A program made the position numbers and the translations under genes. This document shows, piece by piece, positions 28,645 to 37,636 of a DNA stretch of 64,000 bases. This DNA comes from Neobacillus endophyticus (GTDB lineage Bacteria; Bacillota; Bacilli; Bacillales; Cytobacillaceae): assembly GCF_013248975.1 (NCBI RefSeq), contig NZ_JABRWH010000001.1:186001-250000 (forward strand). The letters run 5' to 3'. A model generated the notes under the pieces. That model saw nothing but the letters and a program-made list of their open reading frames with translations, did not search any database and was not told the DNA's origin. Position 1 is the stretch's first letter; each line of letters starts with the position of its first letter.

Positions 28645-29516
28645 GTTAATTCACCCCCAGGCTGATGGATTTCCAAAATGTTTGTGATCTTTTCGACCAA
28701 TTCTGTTCGGGTAATTATGGCATCCAATTGGCCATGCTTTAATAGAAATTCCGATGTTTGGAAGTCCTCCGGCAGTTGTTCGCGGATAGACTGTTCGATT
28801 ACTCGACGTCCGGCAAATCCGATTAATGCGCCTGGTTCTGCCAAGTTATAATCTCCCAATGAGGCAAAGCTGGCCGATACGCCTCCTGTTGTGGGATGGG
28901 TCATAATCGAAATAATTAAACCGCCATTATCGCTAAATTTCTTGAGCGCCACACTCGTTTTTGCCATTTGCATTAAACTTAAGGCGCCTTCCTGCATCCG
29001 AGCTCCACCTGAAGCAGTGAATATAATAAATGGAACAGACAATTCATCTGCTTTCTCAATTGCACGAGTTATTTTTTCGCCAACGACGGAACCCATACTG
29101 CCCATCCGGAAAGTAGAGTCCATAATAGCAACAACGATTTTGTGGCTATTTACCTCGCCAATTCCTGTAACAATGGCTTCATTTAATTTGCTTTTTTGCC
29201 GATCCTTTTCAAGCTTCTCCAAATAATCCGGAAAGTTTAAAGGGTTTTTCGAAATCATGCTTTCATTGATTTCTTCAAAGCTCCCTTCATCAATAAAACT
29301 GTCAATCCGCTCTTTGGAGTTCATAGGAAAATGATATCCACAATGTAAACATACTTTTACATTTTTTAATAACTCTTTGGAATACAATATTTTCTTACAC
29401 GAAGGACACTTCGTCATGATTCCTTCCGGAACATCACTTTTCGTCGCTTCCTTCGGAATGGTCGCATATTTTTTCTTTTTGGTATTCGGTTTAGTAAATA
29501 AATCTTTAAGTGCCAA
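28638..29516 (-). CDS. accD: Acetyl-CoA carboxylase carboxyltransferase, beta subunit
   Basis: 292 residues. The N-terminal zinc ribbon, CPSC...CLHCGYH (about 36-58), is followed by the carboxyltransferase domain with [20 protein letters not shown] and [31 protein letters not shown]. The start is TTG at 29514-29516 preceded by AAAGGAGG, giving the usual LALKDLF N-terminus; the longer frame starting upstream overlaps this ribosome-binding site. The 190-base region before it contains a perfect 25-bp palindrome that probably binds the neighbouring GntR-type regulator. Confidence 0.96.
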   Translation of the reverse strand: MALKDLFTKPNTKKKKYATIPKEATKSDVPEGIMTKCPSCKKILYSKELLKNVKVCLHCGYHFPMNSKERIDSFIDEGSFEEINESMISKNPLNFPDYLEKLEKDRQKSKLNEAIVTGIGEVNSHKIVVAIMDSTFRMGSMGSVVGEKITRAIEKADELSVPFIIFTASGGARMQEGALSLMQMAKTSVALKKFSDNGGLIISIMTHPTTGGVSASFASLGDYNLAEPGALIGFAGRRVIEQSIREQLPEDFQTSEFLLKHGQLDAIITRTELVEKITNILEIHQPGGELTW

Positions 29517-29620
29517 AAAATAAACCTCCTTTTGTGACATTCCTTACAGTTGGCAAATTTCCTGTACTTTTCTCTATTCAGAAGTCTTTCTATCTTTGTT
29601 GAACTTCATACCTATAATCG

Positions 29621-29645
29621 TTTTTAGTGGTCAGACCACTAAAAA
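29621..29645. promoter_or_regulatory. 25-bp palindromic operator upstream of accDA
   Basis: Perfect palindrome centred on 29633, core AGTGGTC-A-GACCACT with T5/A5 flanks. The TGGTCNGACCA core is the FadR/FCD-type GntR binding pattern and recurs at 31644-31656. Confidence 0.7.
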
Positions 29646-29705
29646 TTAAAAAATCCCCAAATGTAACAGAGGCTTGTTCAAATTCCAATATAAAGGATTG
29701 TGAAT

Positions 29706-30341
29706 TTAAAATCTGTTAGATTTTGTCGAAAAAAAAGACAAATTTCGCATCTTTTGATAAGCGGCAATTGCTTTTGTTTCGTCTCTTTCTGCTAATGCCT
29801 TTAGTATTGGCATATAATCTTCTCGTTTGACTTCAACACGCTGTTCTTCCATAGAATAGCAGTAATCCTTTAAAATTGACCAAATTCTAAAAAAAAGATG
29901 GTTCTCTGCCAATTCCATTAGCCGTATAAAAAATTCATCATCCAGGAAGTGTTCACTATGATTAAACCATTCCATCAATTCTTCGATATTTCCTTTTTTC
30001 ATTCGTTGAACAGCTAGTCTCAAACAATCCATTTCAATTAAGTTTTTTGTTTCAAATACATCCTTTTTTGCTTTTTCATCCTGCAAAATAAATGTACTGA
30101 GCAGCTGAACAAGCTGGTTCCCTTGAAAGTCTCGGATATATGTACCTTCGCCCCTGCGAGTTTCAATTAACCCAAGTAATTCCAACGCCCTTAGTGCTTC
30201 TCTAACGGAAGAGCGCCCGACATTCAGGCGCTCACATAGTTCCCGTTCTGAAGGTATTTTATCACCGGATTTAAGGCCATCATTTGCAATCATTTCTCGT
30301 AATTGCTTAACAATCCCTAAATATACTTTTGTAGTTGTCAC
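29706..30341 (-). CDS. FadR-type GntR family transcriptional regulator (FCD domain)
   Basis: 211 residues. The N-terminal winged helix (GLKSGDKIPSERELCERLNVGRSSVREALRALELLGLIETRRGEGTYI, about 22-69) is the GntR signature. The C-terminal helical part fits an FCD ligand-binding domain, although its metal-binding histidines are not obvious. It starts with GTG eight bases after the malic enzyme, so the two form an operon. Operators of the TGGTCNGACCA type occur before this operon and before accDA. The effector is unknown; an organic acid or acyl-CoA is a guess from context. Confidence 0.88.
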   Translation of the reverse strand: MTTTKVYLGIVKQLREMIANDGLKSGDKIPSERELCERLNVGRSSVREALRALELLGLIETRRGEGTYIRDFQGNQLVQLLSTFILQDEKAKKDVFETKNLIEMDCLRLAVQRMKKGNIEELMEWFNHSEHFLDDEFFIRLMELAENHLFFRIWSILKDYCYSMEEQRVEVKREDYMPILKALAERDETKAIAAYQKMRNLSFFSTKSNRF

Positions 30342-30348
30342 TTATGTT

Positions 30349-31587
30349 TCACTCACTTTTTCCAATAAGAGCGAGCCTTTTTGTTTTTTCCTTAATTTCC
30401 TCAGGATCTACCTTTATACGTGCAACACCTGTTTCCATTGCAGCTTTAGCCACTGCTGCAGCAACACTAGGAGCGACTCTTGAATCAAATGGTCCCGGAA
30501 TTACATAATCCGCACTTAACTCATCTTCGTTTATTAAATTAGCAATTGCCTCAACAGCAGCTATTTTCATTTTTTCATTTATATGGGTAGCACGAACATC
30601 CAGTGCACCACGGAAAATTCCCGGAAAGGCAAGAACATTGTTCACTTGGTTTGGAAAATCAGATCTGCCGGTACCAACGACTTTTGCGCCTGCTTCTTTT
30701 GCTTCTTCAGGCATTATTTCTGGTACTGGATTCGCCATTGCAAAGATAATTGGATCTGGATTCATGGAGGAAACCATTTCTTTTGTTAATGCTCCAGCAA
30801 CAGAAACACCAATAAATACATCTGCACCTTTTATGACATCGGCAAGACTGCCTGTTTTATTATCTCGATTGGTATATTTAGCAACTTCAGCCTTAACAGA
30901 ATTCATTCCAACAGGGCGGCCTTCATAAATAGCACCCTTTGTATCACACATAATAATATCTCTGACACCATAGCTATATAATAATTTGATAATGGCAATT
31001 CCAGCTGCTCCTGCACCATTTGCCACAACTTTAATTTCCTGCATTTTCTTTCCAGTTAGTTTGAGCGCATTTACCAAACCAGCAACCGTCACAATGGCAG
31101 TTCCATGCTGATCATCATGGAATACTGGAATATTTGCTTCCTTTTTCAATCTTTCTTCAATCACAAAACAATTGGGAGCGGCAATATCTTCAAGATTAAC
31201 CCCACCAAATGTAGGTTCCAGCAGTTTAACTGTTTCTACAATTTTATCAACATCTGTTGTACTTAAACAAATAGGAAAGGCATCAACGCCTGCAAAACTT
31301 TTAAAGAGGAGCGCTTTTCCTTCCATTACTGGAAGAGCCGCTTCTGGTCCGATATTCCCTAAACCAAGTACTGCTGTGCCATCAGAAACAACAGCCACCA
31401 TGTTCCCCTTCATCGTATAATCATATACTGTTTCCGGTTTATCATAAATTTCTTTACATGGTTCTGCAACACCCGGTGAATATGCTAAGCTGAGATCATG
31501 GGCATTTCGGACTGGAACTTTCGATTTTGACTCTAACTTCCCTTTATTAATTCGATGCATATGTAATGCTTCTTCCCGTAAAGTCAA
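30349..31587 (-). CDS. ytsJ: NAD(P)-dependent malic enzyme (YtsJ type)
   Basis: Oxidative decarboxylation of malate to pyruvate. 412 residues, the short bacterial form. YSPGVAEPCKEI contains the catalytic Tyr region, and VVSDGTAVLGLGNIGPEAALPVMEGKALLFK follows. The metal site is NCFVIEERL...FHDDQHGTAIV. The nucleotide fold is VVANGAGAAGIAII. B. subtilis YtsJ (410 residues, NADP-preferring) lies at the same place beside accDA and dnaE. The gene heads an operon with the GntR regulator and has its own promoter and downstream-placed operator. Confidence 0.94.
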   Translation of the reverse strand: MTLREEALHMHRINKGKLESKSKVPVRNAHDLSLAYSPGVAEPCKEIYDKPETVYDYTMKGNMVAVVSDGTAVLGLGNIGPEAALPVMEGKALLFKSFAGVDAFPICLSTTDVDKIVETVKLLEPTFGGVNLEDIAAPNCFVIEERLKKEANIPVFHDDQHGTAIVTVAGLVNALKLTGKKMQEIKVVANGAGAAGIAIIKLLYSYGVRDIIMCDTKGAIYEGRPVGMNSVKAEVAKYTNRDNKTGSLADVIKGADVFIGVSVAGALTKEMVSSMNPDPIIFAMANPVPEIMPEEAKEAGAKVVGTGRSDFPNQVNNVLAFPGIFRGALDVRATHINEKMKIAAVEAIANLINEDELSADYVIPGPFDSRVAPSVAAAVAKAAMETGVARIKVDPEEIKEKTKRLALIGKSE

Positions 31588-31643
31588 GAAATGTCACCCC
31601 TTGATTTGAATATAAACATTAACGTTTAAAAAGGCCTGTGATG

Positions 31644-31656
31644 GTGGTCTGACCAC
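31644..31656. promoter_or_regulatory. Palindromic operator in malic enzyme leader
   Basis: GTGGTCTGACCAC, sharing the TGGTCNGACCA core with the accDA operator. It sits about +11 to +23 relative to the predicted start, suiting repression by blocking elongation or clearance. Confidence 0.65.
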
Positions 31657-31673
31657 ATACCCGTCTCTTTATC

Positions 31674-31701
31674 ACTATAACATATCTTTGAAAGTTGTAA
31701 A
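31674..31701 (-). promoter_or_regulatory. Promoter of malic enzyme-GntR operon
   Basis: TTTACA (31696-31701), 16-base spacer, TATAGT (31674-31679), minus strand, immediately after dnaE. Confidence 0.65.
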
Positions 31702-31704
31702 GAA

Positions 31705-34700
31705 TTATTCTTTTAGCACAACATTGCTTGGCCCAAGGAAATCTCGTAACTGTTCCAATAATTCAGGCATAGGATGAATGTATTGCTCTGCCCCTAATTT
31801 GATGGTTTTCCTGGTAGATTCATAATGCAATACAACAGCTGCTCTGCCCTTATGTTTTCTTAATAATCGATTGATGTGCTGCAATGCATTCTCATCTTGT
31901 TTATCTGAAGGAATTCTTAAATATAATACTGGCGGTTGGGATAATTTCGTTTTTAACCAGTCATCCATCTCAGATACTTGTTGGATGATAAATTGCAGAT
32001 TACCTTCCCGTTCTTCTATTTTTCCTTCGAGCAGTGCAAACTTCCCTTGCTGCAGGAACACCGAATATTTTCTGTAAACATTCGGGAACGCGACGGCTTC
32101 CATCTCCCCGCTCGAATCACTGATGGTAAGAAAGGCCATTGATTCACCTTTTTTCGTCCGGATCGCCTTCAGCGCGGCTACATAAACCCCTGTGGATACT
32201 CTTTCTCCATCAGCGTTTAATTGAAATAATACTTGAGCACCGGAACGTTTTAAGTCCTTTTCATAAATAGAAATCGGATGATCTGAAAGATATATTCCAA
32301 GTGCCTCTTTCTCAAAATGAAGCTTATTTTCTTGACTGATCAGGTCAACGGTGACATATTTCGGTTTAGGAATCAAATCTTCCTCAAACAAATCAATTTG
32401 ATTTCCATCCTCCGGTTTAAAAATTTGTGCGTGTTCAATTGCGACATCTAAGCTTGCCAAAAGGGTTGCGCGATCTTCTCCAAATTCATCAAAGCTCCCT
32501 GAATGAACAAGGTACTCAAGTGTTTTTCTATTTATAGCTTTTGATGAAACACGTATGCAAAAATCAAACAGATCTGTAAATTTTCTTGTTTTTCTTGCTT
32601 GAATAATTTCCTTTAGCGCTTGTGCACCTACACTTCGAATCGCTGCCAAACTGTAGCGGATCCCTTCTTTTTCAACTTCAAAAGCATAACTGCTTTGATT
32701 AACGGAAGGGGGTAGAATGGTTATTTCTTTTTGTTTTGCCTCCATAATATATTGAGAAATCTTTTGTTCATTACCAATGGCAGAAGTAAGTAATCCCGCC
32801 ATAAAATAAAGCGGAAAATTAGCCTTTAAATAGGCAAGCTGATAGGCAATCATACTGTATGCGACAGCATGGCTTCTGTTAAAGCCATAATTGGCAAATC
32901 GGACAATTAAATCATAGATTTCATTTGCAAGTGTAGTGGTATATCCTTTATGAAGTGCTCCTTTGACAAAGTGCTCCCGTTCTTTATCAAGGACCTCCTT
33001 TTGTTTCTTCCCAACTGCCCTTCTTAAGAGATCTGCTTCCCCCAAAGAAAACCCCGCCATTTTAGACGCTATTTGCATGATTTGCTCCTGATAGACAATT
33101 ACGCCGTAGGAATTCTCCAAGATGGGCTTAAGATCTGGATGCGGATATTCTATTTTCTTGCGGCCATGTTTCCTGTCAATAAATAAAGGGATATTCTCCA
33201 TTGGCCCTGGGCGATACAGGGCATTTACTGCCACAATATCCTCAAATCTTGAAGGCTTCAGTTTAATTAAAACCTTCCTCATTCCTTCTGATTCAAGTTG
33301 AAAAATTCCGGAAGTCTCCCCCCGCACTAATAGGTCGAATGTTTTTTCATCATCAAGCGGGATATTCGCAATATCCAGTCTTTTTCCTGTTTTCCGATAT
33401 ATAGAGGAAATGATGGATTCTAGAAGTGATAAATTTCTTAAACCAAGAAAATCCATTTTGAGCAGCCCTAATTCTTCCAGATACTCCATAGAATACTGCG
33501 TTAAATAGACATGATTTGATCCTTGTTGAATCGGGACTAATTCTATTAACGGCTTTTCACTTATAACCACACCTGCAGCATGGGTGGATGTGTGGCGTGG
33601 AAGTCCCTCCAGCTTTAACGCGGTCTCAAAAAGCCTTCTGTTGAACGGAGATTCCTGAATAAAACTTTTAAGCCCTTCGGATTCCCTTGCTGCATCCTTC
33701 AGACTGATCCCAAGGCGTGACGGGACAAGCTTTGACAATTGCTCAAGTTCTTTTGTATTTAACCCAAATACTCTTCCTACATCCCTTAAAGCAGCCTTGG
33801 AAGCAAGGGTGCCAAAAGTAATAATTTGAGCAACGTGAAGCGGTCCATATTTATTTACGACGTATTCAATCACCTCATCCCTTCTGAAATCTGGAAAATC
33901 GATATCAATATCCGGCATGGATATACGCTCAGGGTTTAAAAACCGCTCGAATAGCAAGTGATGTTCTAGCGGATCCACATCGGTTATATAAAGAACATAA
34001 GCAACCAGCGATCCGGCAGCTGACCCCCTGCCCGGTCCAGTCAAAATTCCTCTTGAACGTGCATATCTCATAAAATCCCATACTATTAAAAAGTAATTGC
34101 TGAATTTCATTCGCTTTATGACGTCCAATTCATAAGACAATCGTTCCAAGTATTCATTTGAAGGTGAAGGAAAGCGCTCCTTAAGCCCTTTATGACACAT
34201 CATTTCAAGATACTCATCCGCTGGCATCCCGTTCTCTGTTGGATAAGAAGGTAAATACGTTTTATTTAATTCAATATTGACATGACAGCGATCAGCGATC
34301 AAAAGTGTATTTTCCAACGCTTCCGGTAATTCAGAAAAAAGACCAACCATTTCAGCTGTTGTTTTCAAATAAAATTGATCGCTTCCCAATTTCTTACGGT
34401 TCTCATCCTGAAGCTTATCCCCATTTTTTATCGCTAACAAACATTCTTGTGAAAAACTGTCTTCCTCTTCAAGATAGCAGACATGATTTGTAGCGACGAG
34501 CGGGATCCCCATCTCTTTGGAAAGCAGATATAGCTGTTTGTATAGATTTTTTTCCTGTTCCAACTGATGGTTTTGCAGCGACATGAAAAGTCTGTTGCTG
34601 CCGAATATGGCAGTATATTTATGAAGGATTTCTCTTGCTTCATCCATTTTTCCAGCCAGAATGGCTTGTTCAATTTCCCCGTCAATACCTGGTGTTATGG

Positions 34701-35067
34701 CAATAAGCCCTTCCGAATAGCTTTTTAACCATTTGAGCGGAAGCCCATTATCTGCCTTTGTTTGCACTGCACTTGATATTTTTAACAGATTATTAAATCC
34801 CTGATTATTCTCAGCAAGCAGCACTAGAGGGTATGATCCATTATCGTCAAGCGCACCAGCGATATCTACTGTTAGACCCATGATTGGTTTGATCTGATGG
34901 TTTCTGCAAAGCTTATAAAATTCAATAGCTCCGTACATAACATTTCGGTCGGTCAGCGCCAGTGCCCGGAAACCTTTTTTTCCGGCATCTTGTACTAAGT
35001 CCTGCACTGAAGCCGTACTCGTTAATAAACTATAGGCACTATATACCTGTAGGTGAATAAAAGACAT
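31705..35067 (-). CDS. dnaE: DNA polymerase III alpha subunit, DnaE type
   Basis: Error-prone replicative polymerase that extends RNA primers before PolC takes over in Firmicutes. It is 1120 residues. The N-terminal PHP domain (FIHLQVYSAYSLLTSTASVQDLV) leads to the family C polymerase core with catalytic aspartates in PDIDIDFPDFRRDEVIEYV. TGPGRGSAAGSLVAY precedes it. Tandem helix-hairpin-helix and an OB-fold region (about 970-1060) follow. It lacks the 3'-5' exonuclease of PolC. The ATG at 35065-35067 (MSFIHLQ) is best spaced from AAAGGTG. Confidence 0.96.
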   Translation of the reverse strand: MSFIHLQVYSAYSLLTSTASVQDLVQDAGKKGFRALALTDRNVMYGAIEFYKLCRNHQIKPIMGLTVDIAGALDDNGSYPLVLLAENNQGFNNLLKISSAVQTKADNGLPLKWLKSYSEGLIAITPGIDGEIEQAILAGKMDEAREILHKYTAIFGSNRLFMSLQNHQLEQEKNLYKQLYLLSKEMGIPLVATNHVCYLEEEDSFSQECLLAIKNGDKLQDENRKKLGSDQFYLKTTAEMVGLFSELPEALENTLLIADRCHVNIELNKTYLPSYPTENGMPADEYLEMMCHKGLKERFPSPSNEYLERLSYELDVIKRMKFSNYFLIVWDFMRYARSRGILTGPGRGSAAGSLVAYVLYITDVDPLEHHLLFERFLNPERISMPDIDIDFPDFRRDEVIEYVVNKYGPLHVAQIITFGTLASKAALRDVGRVFGLNTKELEQLSKLVPSRLGISLKDAARESEGLKSFIQESPFNRRLFETALKLEGLPRHTSTHAAGVVISEKPLIELVPIQQGSNHVYLTQYSMEYLEELGLLKMDFLGLRNLSLLESIISSIYRKTGKRLDIANIPLDDEKTFDLLVRGETSGIFQLESEGMRKVLIKLKPSRFEDIVAVNALYRPGPMENIPLFIDRKHGRKKIEYPHPDLKPILENSYGVIVYQEQIMQIASKMAGFSLGEADLLRRAVGKKQKEVLDKEREHFVKGALHKGYTTTLANEIYDLIVRFANYGFNRSHAVAYSMIAYQLAYLKANFPLYFMAGLLTSAIGNEQKISQYIMEAKQKEITILPPSVNQSSYAFEVEKEGIRYSLAAIRSVGAQALKEIIQARKTRKFTDLFDFCIRVSSKAINRKTLEYLVHSGSFDEFGEDRATLLASLDVAIEHAQIFKPEDGNQIDLFEEDLIPKPKYVTVDLISQENKLHFEKEALGIYLSDHPISIYEKDLKRSGAQVLFQLNADGERVSTGVYVAALKAIRTKKGESMAFLTISDSSGEMEAVAFPNVYRKYSVFLQQGKFALLEGKIEEREGNLQFIIQQVSEMDDWLKTKLSQPPVLYLRIPSDKQDENALQHINRLLRKHKGRAAVVLHYESTRKTIKLGAEQYIHPMPELLEQLRDFLGPSNVVLKE

Positions 35068-35154
35068 AACCGTCACACCTTTAATTGTTAATTCATTAAT
35101 ATTATAGAACGACTAAGCAAAAAAAGAAAATACGTTCTGTTTTTTCACTCGAAA

Positions 35155-35184
35155 TCATATTTAGCTTTACTTGTCCATATACAT
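35155..35184 (+). promoter_or_regulatory. Sigma-E-like promoter of ytrHI
   Basis: TCATATT (35155-35161), 14-base spacer and CATATACAT (35176-35184) resemble the mother-cell sigma-E consensus KMATATT-N14-CATACAHT. This fits the known sigma-E control of ytrH and ytrI. Confidence 0.55.
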
Positions 35185-35223
35185 GATAGTAAAGGCAATT
35201 GATGTATAAGGGCGGTTGAAGGA

Positions 35224-35559
35224 ATGAAAGAAATCGGTTTTTTTCCTGCTTTTATTGAAAGTTATTTTATTGCATTAGGGGTGTTGCTTGGCGGTTCACT
35301 TATTGGTGGTATTGCCTCTTTTTTAACCGGACAGCCTCCTTTAACAGCCGTCTATCGTTTGTCATCACTGCTTAGAATCTGGGCAATAGTGGCGGCAATT
35401 GGCGGTACTTTTGATGTTGTTTATACCTTTGAGCGGGGAATTTTAAATGCAGATACGAAGGACTTGTTTAAACAATTATTGTTAATTCTCTCAGCGCTTG
35501 GTGGTGCACAGACTGGGGCGCTTATTATCAATTGGCTGACACAGGAGCATATTTCATGA
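35224..35559 (+). CDS. ytrH: Sporulation membrane protein YtrH
   Basis: 111 residues, three predicted membrane helices: FIESYFIALGVLLGGSLIGGI (about 10-30), LLRIWAIVAAIGGTFDVVYTF (about 49-69) and LLILSALGGAQTGALIINWL (about 86-105). In B. subtilis YtrH and YtrI are mother-cell proteins needed for efficient sporulation. Its molecular activity is unknown. Its stop overlaps the ytrI start, so the pair is one operon behind a sigma-E-like promoter, divergent from dnaE. Confidence 0.92.
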   Translation: MKEIGFFPAFIESYFIALGVLLGGSLIGGIASFLTGQPPLTAVYRLSSLLRIWAIVAAIGGTFDVVYTFERGILNADTKDLFKQLLLILSALGGAQTGALIINWLTQEHIS

Positions 35560-36062
35560 TGAGGATCCCCCCCTATTACCGTAGACCATCATGGCAGCGT
35601 TTTTTTTCAGGCATGGCGATCGGAGGAGCCATCAGCTGGTGTATTTTTGTATATATTAATGGAGTATGGCAGGAAAGGAATACAAAGCTGATTCGAATGC
35701 AGCAGCAGGACATCTCGGATTTGAAAGATAGCATTAAGATTTGGCAGGAAGAATATAAGGCAGCCAATAAACGGAATTTAGAAAAGATCACTGTACAAAA
35801 TATAAATGTTAAAATCTCGAACTGGGAAAAATACAAGCTCGATGAATTCAGTGTCTTTCAAACAGAAGAATCTGTAAAAGATGATATACAAATGATGCTC
35901 GCAAAAGATTTAGAAACAGTAGCGAAGAGTAAAGATCTGTTAAAAAAAATTATTGAAAATAAACCGGTAAAAATTAATGAAAAGCGTTATAAACTTAAAG
36001 TGAAGGAAATGGTCATTTATACAACACTTACCATCCAGGTTGACATTCAATTTGATGAATAG
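35556..36062 (+). CDS. ytrI: Sporulation protein YtrI
   Basis: 168 residues (B. subtilis 167). One N-terminal membrane anchor (SGMAIGGAISWCIFVYING, about 18-36) leads to a coiled-coil stretch rich in Q, D and K (RMQQQDISDLKDSIKIWQEE). A soluble C-terminal domain follows. The ATG at 35556 overlaps the ytrH TGA by four bases and follows AGGAGC. The longer frame from 35532 lies wholly inside ytrH and is rejected. It probably acts with YtrH in the forespore-engulfing membrane. Confidence 0.92.
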   Translation: MMRIPPYYRRPSWQRFFSGMAIGGAISWCIFVYINGVWQERNTKLIRMQQQDISDLKDSIKIWQEEYKAANKRNLEKITVQNINVKISNWEKYKLDEFSVFQTEESVKDDIQMMLAKDLETVAKSKDLLKKIIENKPVKINEKRYKLKVKEMVIYTTLTIQVDIQFDE

Positions 36063-36095
36063 GAAATGGCTTTTCGTAGCTGTTTCCTATTCATC
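36054..36095. terminator. Inverted repeat between convergent ytrI and nrnA
   Basis: Thirteen-base perfect arms GATGAATAGGAAA/TTTCCTATTCATC with a 16-base loop, overlapping the ytrI stop. It lacks a clear T run, so a terminator role is probable but not certain. Confidence 0.5.
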
Positions 36096-36105
36096 ATCAA
36101 GTGAT

Positions 36106-37038
36106 TTATTGAAGAACTGTATTTAATTCCTTCATTACATCTTCTACTTCATCCCAAGAATAGATCGTAGCACCTGAAGCCAATGGGTGACCGCCGCCGT
36201 TGAATTTTCTGGCGACACCGTTAATGACTGGACCTTTAGAGCGAAGTCTTACTCGGATTTGATCCTTTTCTTCGATAAAGAAAACCCATGCCTTAATTCC
36301 TTTTACATCTCCAAGGGAACCGACTAAAAGAGAGGCCTCTGAAGGCTTCGCGTTATACTCTTCCAGCAGCTCCTTCGTTAATTTAATAAAGGCAGCACCA
36401 TTTGGCTGAAACTCGAAATTTTGCAATATGTACCCGTTTAATTTGATAATGTTAGGATCCAACTCATACATTCTGTCAAACAGTTCTGTCCTCGAGAATT
36501 CATAATGTATTAATTCACCTGCATAGGTGAATGTTTTTTCTGTTGTACTTGGGAATAAGAATCTTCCAGTATCCCCGACAATACCGGCAAATAACAGTCT
36601 TGCTGCTTCATCACACAATTTCAAGCCCCTGTCCTTACCAAACAAGTATAATTCATAAATCATCTCGCTGCATGAGCTTGCCGTTGTATCCACCCACAGT
36701 AAGTCCCCATATGGATCCTCATTAGGATGGTGATCAATTTTGATCAGCTTATCCCCTAGAGTATAGCGCTTGTCGCAAACTCTATCAGTATTGGCAGTAT
36801 CACAAACTATGACCAATGCTCCTTGATAGACATCATCTTCTATCTTATCCAGCTTCCGCATGTATTCGAGTGTTGGCTCATCTTGGCCTACGGCGTAAAC
36901 CTTTTTATTCGGATACGACTCTTTCAAAATTTCTACCAATCCACATTGGGAACCATAGGCATCCGGATCGGGACGAACATGACGGTGAACGATTATCGTA
37001 TCATATTGCTCAATTAATTCCAAAATTTTCTCTTTCAT
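36106..37038 (-). CDS. nrnA: Nano-RNase/pAp phosphatase NrnA
   Basis: DHH-DHHA1 phosphoesterase that degrades 2-5-nt oligoribonucleotides and removes the 3'-phosphate of pAp. 310 residues (B. subtilis NrnA/YtqI 313). Metal ligands lie in HRHVRPDPDAYGSQCGL, VCDTANTDRV and KIDHHPNEDPYG. The substrate-binding DHHA1 motif is GGGHPLASGA near residue 280. It is convergent with ytrI. Confidence 0.96.
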   Translation of the reverse strand: MKEKILELIEQYDTIIVHRHVRPDPDAYGSQCGLVEILKESYPNKKVYAVGQDEPTLEYMRKLDKIEDDVYQGALVIVCDTANTDRVCDKRYTLGDKLIKIDHHPNEDPYGDLLWVDTTASSCSEMIYELYLFGKDRGLKLCDEAARLLFAGIVGDTGRFLFPSTTEKTFTYAGELIHYEFSRTELFDRMYELDPNIIKLNGYILQNFEFQPNGAAFIKLTKELLEEYNAKPSEASLLVGSLGDVKGIKAWVFFIEEKDQIRVRLRSKGPVINGVARKFNGGGHPLASGATIYSWDEVEDVMKELNTVLQ

Positions 37039-37136
37039 AAGCTCTCCTTTTTATCGCTGTCATTAGCCACGTGTGGCTTTTTCCAGTTATTCAAGTTAAA
37101 ATAATAGAAGATTTTTCTATATCTGGAGGAATGAAC

Positions 37137-37439
37137 ATGGCTGTACTTGCTGTTTTAATCGTTCTATCATTTGCCTTTTACTTATTTTATAAAACAAAAT
37201 ACATCCGAAGCAACCGTCCTGTTGAAAAGAAATGGCTTTCAGCAAAATCAAATATCGCACTCGGGCTATTTGTTTTGATTTTCGGTGTCAATTCCCTTTT
37301 TATTTCACATGCAATCGGTACCTATATTGTTGCTGCAATCTTTATCATTTATGGCGCCACCTTCACATGGGTCGGCATCAAAAAGTATAAACACTATTTG
37401 CCATTTGCCATTGAAGAAGCAAAAGAGCTTAATGGATAA
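37137..37439 (+). CDS. ytpI: YtpI family membrane protein
   Basis: 100 residues, three predicted membrane helices: VLAVLIVLSFAFYLFY (about 3-18), NIALGLFVLIFGVNSLFI (about 42-59) and GTYIVAAIFIIYGATFTWVGI (about 64-84). The cytosolic tail is charged. The start is the ATG at 37137, seven bases after GGAGGA; the earlier ATG overlaps the ribosome-binding site. Function unknown. Located between nrnA and ytoI as in B. subtilis. Confidence 0.88.
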   Translation: MAVLAVLIVLSFAFYLFYKTKYIRSNRPVEKKWLSAKSNIALGLFVLIFGVNSLFISHAIGTYIVAAIFIIYGATFTWVGIKKYKHYLPFAIEEAKELNG

Positions 37440-37440
37440 A

Positions 37441-37587
37441 GAAAACTCGCCCGACTGGCGAGCCCGTTAGGGCGAAGACAGGGGCGTAGTTCGCCGAAAA
37501 GCACAGCTTTTAGACTGCAAGGCTAATGCTCACGAAGCATTCCTTAGTGCACTTATACCTAATAGGAAAGTTATATTTCCTATCGGC
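37441..37587 (-). repeat. Dispersed stem-loop element, copy B (full length)
   Basis: 147-bp relative of copy A, directly downstream of the ytoI terminator on the minus strand. Its hairpins are preserved with changed bases, for example ATAGGAAA/TTTCCTAT instead of GATAG/CTATC. The terminal hairpin is CTCGCC/GGCGAG. Confidence 0.75.
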
Positions 37588-37590
37588 AAT

Positions 37591-37632
37591 ATAAAAACTT
37601 AAGCCGCTTCTGCTATAGATGCGGCTTAAGTT
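37591..37632 (-). terminator. ytoI terminator
   Basis: Twelve-pair hairpin AACTTAAGCCGC/GCGGCTTAAGTT (37596-37607, 37621-37632) and T run on the minus strand, four bases after the ytoI stop. Confidence 0.88.
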
Positions 37633-37636
37633 TTAT

